DNA of 33,368 nt. Origin: Saprospiraceae bacterium. GTDB taxonomy: Bacteria > Bacteroidota > Bacteroidia > Chitinophagales > Saprospiraceae. The notes under the pieces were generated by a model, which was not told the origin of the DNA, made no database searches, and saw only the letters and a list, made by a program, of their open reading frames with translations. Made by a program: the position numbers and the translations under genes. Below, one piece after another: positions 1-9,700 of the stretch. How positions within the stretch are numbered: the first letter of the stretch is position 1; each line of letters opens with the position of its first letter. The stretch is taken from contig JAHDGF010000052.1 of the NCBI GenBank assembly GCA_020627785.1, positions 1-33,368 on the forward strand, given 5' to 3'.

Positions 1-3000
1 CACTGAATTCCTCTGAACATTCAAGGTCAGAACAAGTTCTTGATCCAAATGGTCTACCAGTTAAATCAAGGTTGTTGAAATCTTCGTCACATTCCAATAC
101 TATCGTCGGAGGGCAAACAACCACTGGATCTAACTTATCTTCAACTCTGACCTTAGTCCAAGTCTCATTGTAGTTATCACCCGCTGATCCAAATACACCA
201 TCCATATCTCCGTCATCCCATACTCTTAAGATTACGTCATGTATTCCAAATAGTACACCGGTAATTGAATCAATTTCAATCGCATCTTCACAGCAGAACA
301 TGACGAATTCACCACCATCTGTATCATCTTCGCTATCGTATTCGTGTCCATCATTGTTGAAAGTCTGGTTACTTCCAGGATTGCACCAATCTTCAATTGG
401 TCTTCTTATTTCTAAATGTACATCTGTACATCCATCATGACTAAAGTTATCTACATCCTTGGCAAACAATTTAGCTATGCCATCGTCTCCAGAAGCATTG
501 GTTAAACCAATGACTAAATTTGTCAAGGCAATGGCATTCGGTGGAGTATTATCTACTACTGTTACCGTGAATGCACCATAACCAGCATTTCCACAACAAT
601 CTAATGCCTCATATAAGAAAGTATGAACACCCTTAGGCACGTCTAATGCAACTCCATTCTGCATGGTTACTCCAGTCGGAGGAATTACAGACCAAGTTGG
701 CTCAAGATCACAATCATCAAATAAATGTTCTGGGTGCGGTATCTCTACGTTTGCACCACAACCCCAAGGATCTACACTTACTAAGATATCTGGCCCACTA
801 ACTGCAGGACCATCAGTATCAACTCTTTTAATTACTTGAGGGAACTCAATGAAATCTGCACTACACCAATCTAAGATTGTCCACGTTCTTGCAACTTTAC
901 CATTTGTCGCCTTACAAGCGTCATTACAAGCATCATAATCTTGGTCCGAGTACGTCAAATAAATGTTACACATGTCTGTGTCTATCGGTTTAGCATGGTA
1001 ATCGCCAGCCCAACCTTGAACTACAACATAAGGATATGCATAAGGATAACCTTCATTGTGTTCTACTATGTTTGGTGTATCTGTATAATCATCTCTGTCT
1101 ATTCCAACTGGTCTTCCAGGTGTGTCAATGTCATAAGCCGCAGCAATTCCTTCAGGAGAAACATCTGCTCCACATGGCATGTCAACCACAGGTTCTGGCA
1201 AGTATAAACTCTGCATTGGTCTTTCTCCATCATTTGCTGCGAAAATATCAATGTATCCATCCCAAGCACCATTTGCTGTATTACCAACACTTTCTAAAGA
1301 AAGGTTATCAAACAAGAAGTTTTGCTCACAAGTTACTGTTTGAGTAGTTCCATCTTTATCTAGGTATTCCCAGCTAAGGCTTCTTCTTACAACAGTTTCA
1401 CCACATTTCACTCCATCCCAATACGTAATATTTACATGCGGAAATCCAAAATCCACACAATTATCTATTGGTAAGCTATTAGCAATGTCTGGTAAAAGTT
1501 CATTACCAAATCTTCCAAAATCTTCTAATATCTCTAAATCCCAAACCTCGTAACAGAAGAAAGTACAGTTAGGATTAGGCGTTACACCATCATCTAAATA
1601 AGGTGTTTCACATTCACAATTAGGCACAGGGTCTGTAGCATCTTCAAGAGTTACATACCCCCAACAAACATTACCTGAACAAACGTCAAATACTTCATAT
1701 GTAAGTGTCTGCCCTATAAAGTTTCCAATCCAAAGAGGATCATTATCATTGGTTAATTCTAGTGGTTGATCTAATGGACCCAAAATTCTAAATCCAAAGA
1801 ATTGATCTAGACCTGCACCTTCAACGAAGGCACCGGCATTTAATGCTCCGAGTTCACAATCAGCTCCTACACTTATATAAACATGATCGTTGCAAGGAAG
1901 AGATCCTCCTGAATGAACAATCATTTGTTGTGTTACATTAGTTGAACAACCTGGTACTGCAGGATTTGTAGGATCACCACCACTATCTGAAACAAAGTCT
2001 CCATCAAAATTCCATGTAACTAACCAATTACCTGGACCCCACTGCGCAGGATCAAATTCTGTGATTGGAATTCCATTAACTGAAACGGTTACATCTCCTG
2101 GCTGTCCTTGAATTTCAGAAACTGCTGATAATACATCAATCGCATCGTCTGATACACAGAAATCAGTTTCTATCACTGGTTCAGACAAAACAGGATATTT
2201 ACATGCATTGGTTACTGTCAATTGGTTACCCATTGCATCAAGCAAAGGAACTTGACCACCTGGTGTTACAATATCTACGTTTAAAGTATATCCTGAACAT
2301 TCAACGTGTACGAAATTAAGTTGGTAAACGCCTGGTGCTATTTCAGGAATAAGAGTTCCTACTGGTACGTTTTGCATTCCAGTAGATCCCGTTCCTACAA
2401 CAATCATAAATCCTGGAGGTCCAACTAATCTTACCGTCTCTGTGAATGTTCCATCTAAAGATCCGTTAAACGACTGATCTTCGTTACAAGTACATGGATC
2501 AATTAAAGTAAATCCAGAATCTGGGAAAGTACAATCTGCACAGAAACCATTTAATGTAACCTCACATCCAAAGGCATCCGTAATTGTTACAGAATAAGGA
2601 CCTCCTGATTGTAAAGCAAGCGTGATATCTACAGATCCTCCTATTGAAACTGGAGCACCTAACACTGTTCCATCCGGAGATGTAACTGTATAGTTAGATC
2701 CATCAGTCATAGGTAAACCACCCATAATATTTGAAACCGTTACTATAGGACCTGGTTGACCACCGACGATTCCACAAACGCAACTAAGATCAGCTGTGAT
2801 TGTACTGTAAACTTCGACAAGTACTGAAAAAGGTGGTTGAGGACAACCTGCAGCACTTGTTGCGGTTACTATATATTCTACTACTTGTGTCGTTCCACTA
2901 GTGTTATTTACTATATCTGTAATTGTACTAGTCGTTAGTGCATTTGTATTTTCTCCAGTTGTATTCGGATTATCAACGGCAGCCCAAGAGTATGATACTC

Positions 3001-5815
3001 CGGTCGCTCCGTTGGTAATAAAACCATTTAAATCTATGTTGAACAGATCCCCACTACAGGTCGAAATTACTGTTGGTGTAAAAGCTGGTTCTGTATCATC
3101 TACTACTTCTACTAAAACTGTGCAACATGAAGTATTACCATTAACATCGGTAGCTACATAGGTCACCTGTGTCTGACCCAGTGGATAATTTCCACTGCCA
3201 TCAGCTGTGCCGGTGTAATCATTAGTAATGGTAGCAACGCCACATGCATCCATAGCGGTTGTAGGTGGTAAAACTACATTCGCCGTACAGTCGCCAGGCC
3301 CACTTGAAGCATTAAATACAAGAGGTGTCAACTTCTCAAAACTTACATTATCAATCCAAACTGCTCCACCTTCAAATGCAGGTTGAACAAATACTACTAC
3401 GGCTCTTGCGAATGCAGTTCCTGCAGGTGCTTCTAAACACCCGTACATTTTTATCCATTGATCTAATGGTTGTGAACCATTAAATACTCCTACTGGTGTC
3501 CCAAAAGGACCATTTATAATCGTACCTGCAGCGTCAAAAAATTCAATTTTTACTTCTACAAAGTTTTGTGTTCCTACTATATTATCAAATCCAGCATGTC
3601 TTAAATAGGCACCCATGCAAACAACATCACCTTCCACACATCCTGGTATGTCTTCAAAATATCCAGACGCATTAAATGGAAAGCTGAAATTTCCAAAAAG
3701 TTTAGAAGCCGGACCAGGTGTTCCTCCTACAGCAAAATCCACAAAGGCATTGCCAAATACCACATCCCATCCTGCATAGCCTCCAGAATTGAACTCCCCG
3801 TTATCCGGAAGCAAGTTCCCTGAAGAACCTGGACAAGTAATTGCTGGAGGAACGTCATCTATTATTATAAATTCAACCTGACAAGTAGAGGTGTTCCCTG
3901 CTTCATCGGTTGCCATTATTGTAATAAAATTGCTACCTACATTTGAGCAATCGAAGACCTGATCAACATTTCCAGATAACATAATGTCTTCTGGTGCTGA
4001 ACAATCATCAGTTGCTCCAAAAAAGAATACTCCAGTAGGAATAAAAGCATTACCAGCACCATCTAATCCCCAAAATACTGGACCTCCAGCGCAATTTAAG
4101 TTTGGTGGATTAGTATCAGCGGCGGCAGTAACCATCGCATCACATTCAGCCGTGCAACCATTCGCATCAGTTACAGTAACTGTGTAAGTTCCAAGACCTA
4201 AATTAAGATTAGCTGCAGTTGTCACTCCATTATTCCATAGATAGGTAAACGGACCTACTCCTAAGGTAACGTTTACTGTTACCGTACCTGTTGTTGCATT
4301 CGCACACCCAAGGTTAAAATCAACACATTCTAATGTTAATGGAATTGGTTCAGTAACTGTTGAAACACACTCCGCTGTGCAGCCGTTAGCATCTGTCACA
4401 GTAACTGTGTAAGTTCCTGCTGCTAAGGCAGTTAAGCTTTGAGTTGTGGCCCCATTACTCCAACTATATGAGTAAGGTGCTGTTCCACCACTTGCAACAA
4501 CCATCGCAGTACCATCTGTATCTCCTGCACACGTTGCTGGAGTTGCTGAGCATACCGCCATGACTGGACAATTATTCATAACCGGTATCGTGTAAGTACA
4601 ATCTGCACCACATACATCCGCATAAGTCACCATTAACTCAATTGGTGCTCCACAAGCAATCCCTGCCGGATCAAAGCTGTATTCAAATTCTTCAGTGTCT
4701 GCACAACCATCTGTATCAACAGCAGTGGTGACCGCACCAGGACCAGTGAAGGTCACTGCGCCACCAAGTGTGAAGTTTGCAAAAGCAATCTCATCTTGAG
4801 CGTCTGCAGCAATTGCATCAATTAATGCTTCAGTTGCCAAGACTGTTCCACAACCATCTGTCAATTCTCCGGCATTTCCATTCCATCCATCTCCAAAAGA
4901 ATCTACGATATAGAAAGTATAGTCGCCTGGAGGAACAGAGGCACATATTGAAGTTCCAACCGGAGTTGGATTGTATTCATTTGATGAAAGAACGTTCCCC
5001 GTTGGAATCCCTGCAACTATATTAGGCTCGGAAAGATTACCAAAAAGGCCTCCGCAAGCTGGGACAGTTGTATCTGTATATGTTCCTGGGAACAAACCAA
5101 TTAAAAGTTCATTATCAAAGGACCCATCTCCGGTGAATGTGAAACATACATCATGCATCACTGGAGGAATTGCTATTACTTGAGCTGCAGGCGCCATACA
5201 AGCTGAACTAGCAACAGTAGGTGCCGAGGTGAGCGCACAAGAAAGCGGAATTATACATGCTCCGTCATCTACAGTCGCACAAGCATCGTAGTTAGTAGCT
5301 GCTGGATTTGTGCAACCCATAATTGGCGTTGTACATCCAAACGGGCCTAATTCCACTGTAAATTCTAAATTATCAGTTCCACAACCATAGGTTCCAGTCA
5401 CATCAGGCTCGGGATTGACACCAGCTCCACCGCCAGTTACGACTACACAACCATCCTGAGCACCACATCCATTCACTGATCCATCTTCTGTAATGGTTAC
5501 ATCTATTGAACCACCATTCCATCCATCTCCCCAGCTATCATAGCCTACAAAGGTTATTGGTACTCCGTTTGTAACACAGAAAGGTCCTTCCGTTGTTACT
5601 GTTCCTGTTGCATATGTACCCGGAGCAGCACAGGCTATTTCTACGCCATTGTCAAGCAAGGCCCATCCCATTTCGCCTCCAAAGCTGACTGCGTTAACAG
5701 TAATGGTTATTTCAGTTTCACCAGCTGGACATTGCGCAATCGCTTGGTTCACGGTTCCAAGTGAGCTAAGTGCAAATACCAGAAGGCAAAACCTTAGTTT
5801 TAGTAAAGTTTTCAT
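1..5815 (-). CDS. Giant secreted multidomain protein (HYR/SprB-like/PKD-like modules), C-terminus missing
   Basis: I read this frame triplet by triplet from the ATG at 5815 to the left edge and found no stop, giving at least 1938 codons, with the C-terminus outside the window. It begins with a Sec signal peptide (MKTLLKLRFCLL, cleavage near AIAQ/C, residue ~27). Visible modules in order: two GDGWNG-containing segments (residues ~96-101 and ~308-313), a GCTNPAATNYD..DDGAC motif (~167-190), two SprB-like repeats ending in TYTVTVTDANGCTAEC (~415-564), an HYR-like domain (~567-655), a galactose-binding-like segment (~665-830), a second HYR-like domain (~830-905), a PKD-like region and several Cys-rich repeats. 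Such proteins in Saprospiria are usually exported by type IX secretion and act as adhesins or surface components. A C-terminal sorting domain would support this but cannot be seen here. A signal-peptide-bearing small gene lies 28 bases upstream, probably in the same transcript. Confidence 0.93.
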   Translation of the reverse strand, partial: MKTLLKLRFCLLVFALSSLGTVNQAIAQCPAGETEITITVNAVSFGGEMGWALLDNGVEIACAAPGTYATGTVTTEGPFCVTNGVPITFVGYDSWGDGWNGGSIDVTITEDGSVNGCGAQDGCVVVTGGGAGVNPEPDVTGTYGCGTDNLEFTVELGPFGCTTPIMGCTNPAATNYDACATVDDGACIIPLSCALTSAPTVASSACMAPAAQVIAIPPVMHDVCFTFTGDGSFDNELLIGLFPGTYTDTTVPACGGLFGNLSEPNIVAGIPTGNVLSSNEYNPTPVGTSICASVPPGDYTFYIVDSFGDGWNGNAGELTDGCGTVLATEALIDAIAADAQDEIAFANFTLGGAVTFTGPGAVTTAVDTDGCADTEEFEYSFDPAGIACGAPIELMVTYADVCGADCTYTIPVMNNCPVMAVCSATPATCAGDTDGTAMVVASGGTAPYSYSWSNGATTQSLTALAAGTYTVTVTDANGCTAECVSTVTEPIPLTLECVDFNLGCANATTGTVTVNVTLGVGPFTYLWNNGVTTAANLNLGLGTYTVTVTDANGCTAECDAMVTAAADTNPPNLNCAGGPVFWGLDGAGNAFIPTGVFFFGATDDCSAPEDIMLSGNVDQVFDCSNVGSNFITIMATDEAGNTSTCQVEFIIIDDVPPAITCPGSSGNLLPDNGEFNSGGYAGWDVVFGNAFVDFAVGGTPGPASKLFGNFSFPFNASGYFEDIPGCVEGDVVCMGAYLRHAGFDNIVGTQNFVEVKIEFFDAAGTIINGPFGTPVGVFNGSQPLDQWIKMYGCLEAPAGTAFARAVVVFVQPAFEGGAVWIDNVSFEKLTPLVFNASSGPGDCTANVVLPPTTAMDACGVATITNDYTGTADGSGNYPLGQTQVTYVATDVNGNTSCCTVLVEVVDDTEPAFTPTVISTCSGDLFNIDLNGFITNGATGVSYSWAAVDNPNTTGENTNALTTSTITDIVNNTSGTTQVVEYIVTATSAAGCPQPPFSVLVEVYSTITADLSCVCGIVGGQPGPIVTVSNIMGGLPMTDGSNYTVTSPDGTVLGAPVSIGGSVDITLALQSGGPYSVTITDAFGCEVTLNGFCADCTFPDSGFTLIDPCTCNEDQSFNGSLDGTFTETVRLVGPPGFMIVVGTGSTGMQNVPVGTLIPEIAPGVYQLNFVHVECSGYTLNVDIVTPGGQVPLLDAMGNQLTVTNACKYPVLSEPVIETDFCVSDDAIDVLSAVSEIQGQPGDVTVSVNGIPITEFDPAQWGPGNWLVTWNFDGDFVSDSGGDPTNPAVPGCSTNVTQQMIVHSGGSLPCNDHVYISVGADCELGALNAGAFVEGAGLDQFFGFRILGPLDQPLELTNDNDPLWIGNFIGQTLTYEVFDVCSGNVCWGYVTLEDATDPVPNCECETPYLDDGVTPNPNCTFFCYEVWDLEILEDFGRFGNELLPDIANSLPIDNCVDFGFPHVNITYWDGVKCGETVVRRSLSWEYLDKDGTTQTVTCEQNFLFDNLSLESVGNTANGAWDGYIDIFAANDGERPMQSLYLPEPVVDMPCGADVSPEGIAAAYDIDTPGRPVGIDRDDYTDTPNIVEHNEGYPYAYPYVVVQGWAGDYHAKPIDTDMCNIYLTYSDQDYDACNDACKATNGKVARTWTILDWCSADFIEFPQVIKRVDTDGPAVSGPDILVSVDPWGCGANVEIPHPEHLFDDCDLEPTWSVIPPTGVTMQNGVALDVPKGVHTFLYEALDCCGNAGYGAFTVTVVDNTPPNAIALTNLVIGLTNASGDDGIAKLFAKDVDNFSHDGCTDVHLEIRRPIEDWCNPGSNQTFNNDGHEYDSEDDTDGGEFVMFCCEDAIEIDSITGVLFGIHDVILRVWDDGDMDGVFGSAGDNYNETWTKVRVEDKLDPVVVCPPTIVLECDEDFNNLDLTGRPFGSRTCSDLECSEEFS
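4125..4572 (-). repeat. Two tandem SprB-like repeats inside the giant gene
   Basis: Two consecutive ~75-codon units encode the same pattern: a Cys, a GT..V core, PYSYSWSNG or PFTYLWNNG, and the shared ending TYTVTVTDANGCTAEC. At DNA level the strongest identity is a 20-base exact match at 4173-4192 and 4398-4417, offset by 225 bases, which equals 75 codons. This matches the SprB repeat family of adhesins in gliding and type IX secreting Bacteroidota. The rest of each unit has diverged. Confidence 0.75.
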
Positions 5816-5843
5816 CTTTTCGTTATTGATTGGTAAGATTGAT

Positions 5844-6170
5844 TTAAAGATTTTCTAAGAGGTATACTTCGCTTTGAGCCCTTGAAGCAGGGTCCGTAGA
5901 AGCAAAATAGATTCTTAAATGGTAGTGAATTTGTTCGTCTTCTGTCACCCCATTAGTAATTACAGACTGTATGATATCATCATTGATAGTCATACTTGTG
6001 GCATATTTTACCGGATCTGCTTGCATCTCCTCAAGAATTTGAGGAAGATATTTCAGAGCTACTTCATCTTGAGCTAGTTCTGAAAGTTTTGCTTGCACAA
6101 TGTCAGTTGATTGGCTGTATCCTATAGATACACAACAGAATAGAAGAAAAAAGAGTATTCCTTTTCTCAT
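5844..6170 (-). CDS. Small secreted protein of unknown function
   Basis: This encodes 108 residues when read from the ATG at 6170. That start gives a textbook signal peptide (MRKGILFFLLFCCVSIGYSQ) with cleavage after SYSQ-type residues near position 20. An in-frame ATG at 6203 would add 11 residues in front of the signal and is less likely. The mature part is acidic and alpha-helical in character (repeated E/D/Q and L), with one Asp-Asp-rich stretch. I recognise no domain. It ends 28 bases before the giant secreted protein on the same strand, so the two are probably co-transcribed and it could be an accessory exported factor, but that is inference from position only. Confidence 0.75.
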   Translation of the reverse strand: MRKGILFFLLFCCVSIGYSQSTDIVQAKLSELAQDEVALKYLPQILEEMQADPVKYATSMTINDDIIQSVITNGVTEDEQIHYHLRIYFASTDPASRAQSEVYLLENL

Positions 6171-6403
6171 GAGATTGATTTTGTTAATTACATACAAGTA
6201 CATCGCTGTATAAATCTGTCACAAAACCAGGCATTTCACATCATTCTAGATTTACACGGTTAATGTAATATTAACACGATGTAGATTTCGTCAACAATAA
6301 AGGTAAAAAACAAAATCGTTAAAATTCACTATTGAAGGCTAAAAGTATATATATCGTTAAATTATGTATATAAAATTGTTTTCTGCCCCAAGTTAGAGAC
6401 TGA

Positions 6404-8932
6404 TTAAATTTTTATGCTCAATCCTAGCAGGAAATTGAGGCCTGCCTGTGGGTATAAATAATTTTCTGTAATCAATTCATCCACGATATACGAGAATGTA
6501 TAGCCGTTGCTTGCATAGCGAGTATTAAAAAGGTTATTCACTTGAAGATTAATACGGAAATGGTCTAAAAATTTAAGATCTAGGTCATAACTAGCGATTG
6601 CATTTGAAACGAAGAAAGCGTCTAATTTTCGATTTTCATTGCTGGTATTATCTAAATATTGCTCCCCTACATATTTATTTTGCAGTCCTACCATTAATCC
6701 ATCTACGGGTCTGAATTCTATTCCTAGCGCTCCAACAAGGCTTGGAGATAAGGCTAAATCAGTGCTTTGAAGCGTATTTACAACGGTTTCAAAGCCTGTT
6801 GAATAGTCATAAATTACTTCATCAAAAGATTCAATCTTATTTTGACTGACCGCTGCATTTGCGTAAAGCGTCAAAACTTCTGTAGGTCTCCAACCAAGTT
6901 CCGCCTCAATTCCTCGACGGTAACTATCTCCAACATTTGTTCTCAAATTAGCACCTACATCGTTTAATTCGCCCGAAATCACTAATTGATCGGTATAATC
7001 CATCAGATAAAAATTGATGCCTCCAGCCCAATTTTTTGCTTTGGTTCTTAGTCCAAGTTCGTAGTTAAACATTTGCTCTCGTATGGGTAATTCGCCCGCC
7101 GGTCTACTCAGGTAATCGTTCCTAGAAGGCTCGCGATTTCCCACAGCTGCACTTCCGTACACTTGACTCATCTCTGTTAGGGCATAGGTAAATCCAAGTT
7201 TTGGATTCAAGAAATTAAGCTGGTCATTGATATCATGCACCAAAGCATCATCATCAAGGCCTTGAATGGAATAATTAACTAAACGGTATTGTAGGTCACC
7301 AAAAAGGCGCAATTTACCTTGATTGTACTTCACCTTAACAAATGAATTCCCATCAAATTTATTCCCTTCGTTAAAATAGTACCTCTTTGATTCGTCTAAG
7401 GTGGCTGGAATATCCCAAGCTACAATGGTCCCATAGTGATCTCCTAAATATTGATGTGCTGCCAAACCCCAATGCACATCCAGAGATTCTCCTAAATTCC
7501 ACTTCAGATTAACGATCCCTCCAAAAAAGTGATTGTCCAACCATTTTCTTCTAGCCAAATGGGCATTAGAAATTAGGCTGTTACTCACTGTATCTCTGAC
7601 ATTCGTGAGTCCATAGTCTTCCAGGGATTCGTCAAATTTAAATTGTTCGAAATAACCCAAACCACGCGTATAATGCAGGGTTACATTTGATTCAAAGTCT
7701 ACATTGTTGGCATTTCCCCAATGAAGTTGGTAGTGGTCTTGCTGGTAAAAGTCCACCTGTTGTGGATATCCATAATAATTATAGGTTTCGGGATTTGAGC
7801 TAAATAGATTTAATGAATCTTTTACGTCATAGGTGTCATACAAGAAATCGCTATTGTATAGCTCAATTGGACCGTTACTTTCAAAATAAATCGATCCATT
7901 GTTATTATTATAGTGGTTCAGCAATCCTGCAGCATCGTTGTTGTATTTAGCTTCGGGTACACCATACCAAGCTTGATTTGTCAATTCTTCTCCGGTAAAA
8001 TAATCAAAGCGTAAGGTACTGTTGTCACTAATCTTTCCGACAGATATCTGAAATGATTGCAAATCGGAATTTGATCGATCGATAAAACCATTTGATTTAA
8101 TGAGTGAAAATCTGCCATCAATAAAAAAAGAACTATTGAGAAGTCCTGTGCCTAATTTGGCATTTAATTTTTGGGTATTGAAAGATCCATATCCAGCATT
8201 TACTTCTATGTAGTTATCTGAGGTGATTTTATGAGAATTAATGGCCACTGTACCTCCAAAAGCTCCAGAGCCATTGGTACTTGTGCCCACTCCTCGTTGA
8301 ACTTGTATATCTTTTACGGAACTTGAAAAGTCTGGAAGATCTACCCAGAAAACTGACTGAGACTCCGAATCATTTAGCGGAACTCCATTAATTGTAACAT
8401 TAATTCTCGACGGATCAGAACCTCTAATCCTCAATCCTGTATACCCAATTCCATTTCCGGCATCCGATGTGACCACTATATTGGGCGTATACTGCAGTAA
8501 AAGCGGGATATCCTGCCCGAGATTGTTAGGCTCCAATTCTTCATCAGTAACCGTCGAAAAACTATAAGGATCTGATTCTTCCAATCTATTGGAGGTAATC
8601 ATTATCTGTTCGATATCATAGGTAAACTTAAATAGTTCTATGTTCCATTCTAGATTCGACTCAAGTTCTAAATAATCGATGTATCTCTTATATCCTACAG
8701 CGGTGCAAACCAATGCATTGGTTCCTTCATAAAGACTATCCAAGGCATATTTTCCTTCTTCGTCTGTAATTGTGGCAATTCTTGTTTCCCTAACAAACAA
8801 AGAAGCTCCAACCACAGGCCTTCCATCTTCGTCTAAAACTTTACCAGAAACCGAGTAGTATTGGGAAAAAAGATCCGTCGGAAAAATTGCACATACTAAT
8901 AGTAGGCAAACAATAAAAAATCTATTCAGCAT
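6404..8932 (-). CDS. TonB-dependent outer-membrane receptor, predicted thiamin or thiamin-precursor uptake
   Basis: This 842-residue protein has a signal peptide (residues 1-24), a carboxypeptidase-regulatory-like beta-sandwich (~27-105, VSGKVLDEDGRPVVGASL), a TonB plug (~118-235, with LRIRGSDPSRINVTINGVPLND and GVGTSTNGSGAFGGTVAI) and a C-terminal 22-strand-type barrel. Length and order are standard for Bacteroidota TonB receptors. The substrate call rests on the TPP riboswitch 40 bases upstream of the start: Bacteroidota are known to place thiamin-related outer-membrane receptors under TPP control. It would import thiamin or a related compound across the outer membrane using TonB/ExbB/ExbD energy. 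No inner-membrane PnuT-type or ThiBPQ transporter is adjacent, so that step must be encoded elsewhere. Confidence 0.93.
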   Translation of the reverse strand: MLNRFFIVCLLLVCAIFPTDLFSQYYSVSGKVLDEDGRPVVGASLFVRETRIATITDEEGKYALDSLYEGTNALVCTAVGYKRYIDYLELESNLEWNIELFKFTYDIEQIMITSNRLEESDPYSFSTVTDEELEPNNLGQDIPLLLQYTPNIVVTSDAGNGIGYTGLRIRGSDPSRINVTINGVPLNDSESQSVFWVDLPDFSSSVKDIQVQRGVGTSTNGSGAFGGTVAINSHKITSDNYIEVNAGYGSFNTQKLNAKLGTGLLNSSFFIDGRFSLIKSNGFIDRSNSDLQSFQISVGKISDNSTLRFDYFTGEELTNQAWYGVPEAKYNNDAAGLLNHYNNNNGSIYFESNGPIELYNSDFLYDTYDVKDSLNLFSSNPETYNYYGYPQQVDFYQQDHYQLHWGNANNVDFESNVTLHYTRGLGYFEQFKFDESLEDYGLTNVRDTVSNSLISNAHLARRKWLDNHFFGGIVNLKWNLGESLDVHWGLAAHQYLGDHYGTIVAWDIPATLDESKRYYFNEGNKFDGNSFVKVKYNQGKLRLFGDLQYRLVNYSIQGLDDDALVHDINDQLNFLNPKLGFTYALTEMSQVYGSAAVGNREPSRNDYLSRPAGELPIREQMFNYELGLRTKAKNWAGGINFYLMDYTDQLVISGELNDVGANLRTNVGDSYRRGIEAELGWRPTEVLTLYANAAVSQNKIESFDEVIYDYSTGFETVVNTLQSTDLALSPSLVGALGIEFRPVDGLMVGLQNKYVGEQYLDNTSNENRKLDAFFVSNAIASYDLDLKFLDHFRINLQVNNLFNTRYASNGYTFSYIVDELITENYLYPQAGLNFLLGLSIKI

Positions 8933-8971
8933 TTTTATGATTTTATATACGAATGGTGGGATACTGCAGGC

Positions 8972-9050
8972 AGTAAGTCTTCCCTTCCCAGAATTACCTG
9001 GGCAGGTTCTACGGGTATAATCTCAGCCAGCTAGGCACCCCACTCGGCTA
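8972..9050 (-). promoter_or_regulatory. TPP (THI-box) riboswitch
   Basis: On the minus strand the leader carries the conserved TPP aptamer elements in the right order: GGGGTGCC, then GGCTGAGA, TACCC, GAACCTG, and AGGTAATTC followed by AAGGGAAG. CTGAGA and GAACCTG are the hallmark pyrimidine- and pyrophosphate-sensing helices. AGT before GGGG can pair with ACT after GGGAAG to close P1. A -7-like box (CATCTTTG, near TAnnTTTG) lies just upstream at 9058-9051, which would start transcription at about the aptamer's 5' end. The 3' end is about 40 bases from the receptor's ATG, and a possible ACTGC/GCAGT hairpin lies between. TPP binding should repress the receptor. I see no U-run, so control of translation is more likely than termination. 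Confidence 0.93.
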
Positions 9051-9073
9051 CAAAGATGAAACATATTAAAGAA

Positions 9074-9592
9074 TTATTTAAAATATTCTTTTGCTATTTT
9101 TAATGCAGTCATTTCCCTGACCTCACGGCTTCCACATAGTATAAAATAATCAAAACCTTTATTGAAGAGATAACTTTCATATTTCGAAAATATTTCAATC
9201 CGATCTTCGGGATTCTCTCGCAAAGGGTCATTTTCCCATGGAAGGTCAGGAAAACTAAGCAAGTACAATCTATTTTGGATGGGTTTACATTTTTCAACTA
9301 TAAGGTCGGAGGTACTATTATATTTAATATCAGACCACAATTGATAGGTAATCTCGTCGGTATCAAGAATCAATTTTGTCGAGCACCTTTTATTTCTTTC
9401 GATGATGCTTTCGCAAATCATTTGGTTTAAATCCTCTCTTACATAATTAGGACCATGTTTTTCTAAATATATTCTTGAATATTCCGGAACCCACTCTATT
9501 CCCAATGAAAGTGATAGAAAATTGGAGAGTGTGGTCTTGCCGGTTGACTCAGGGCCTGTAAGAACTAGGTATTTAGCTTGTGATTGATCCAA
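9074..9592 (-). CDS. NadR-like P-loop ATPase/kinase (AAA_28 type)
   Basis: This 172-residue protein starts with TTG and has a P-loop GPESTGKT at residues 13-20. Further on it has YLEKHG, a Walker-B-like LILDTD (~75-80) and a DLPWENDPLRENP loop, the pattern of the C-terminal kinase domain of NadR (ribosylnicotinamide kinase). The NadR adenylyltransferase half is absent. Stand-alone versions occur in Bacteroidota next to PnuC/PnuT vitamin transporters and are thought to trap the imported vitamin by phosphorylation. Here it lies directly upstream of the TPP-riboswitch receptor gene, so it could phosphorylate thiamin rather than nicotinamide riboside. That is inference. It is outside the riboswitch-controlled leader and so is probably transcribed from its own promoter in the 9593-9700 gap. 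Confidence 0.85.
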   Translation of the reverse strand: MDQSQAKYLVLTGPESTGKTTLSNFLSLSLGIEWVPEYSRIYLEKHGPNYVREDLNQMICESIIERNKRCSTKLILDTDEITYQLWSDIKYNSTSDLIVEKCKPIQNRLYLLSFPDLPWENDPLRENPEDRIEIFSKYESYLFNKGFDYFILCGSREVREMTALKIAKEYFK

Positions 9593-9676
9593 GAAAAATA
9601 ATTAAGCCCTCAAGATAAGTTGTTCCTTTGATTCCGCTTAGGCAAATATTAGCTGTACAAAGGGGAAACAATTGGT

Positions 9677-9684
9677 TACTTTTG
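9677..9684 (+). promoter_or_regulatory. Bacteroidota-type -7 promoter box
   Basis: TACTTTTG matches the Bacteroidota -7 consensus TAnnTTTG exactly. It lies 17 bases before the ATG at 9701, which implies a transcription start near 9691 and a leader of about ten bases for the unknown gene-era-der-rfbD run. No convincing -33 TTTG was seen at the expected spacing. Confidence 0.5.
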
Positions 9685-9700
9685 CAAAAAAGTATAAACA

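Noticed and set aside
941..5183. Several plus- and minus-strand open frames of 60-100 codons inside 1-5815
   Set aside because: They are shadows of the single uninterrupted minus-strand frame of the giant secreted protein, which has clear domain structure throughout.
6259..6275. GTTAAT/ATTAAC palindrome between the small secreted gene and the TonB receptor
   Set aside because: Six-base arms in very AT-rich DNA are expected by chance, and no promoter or gene position supports a site.
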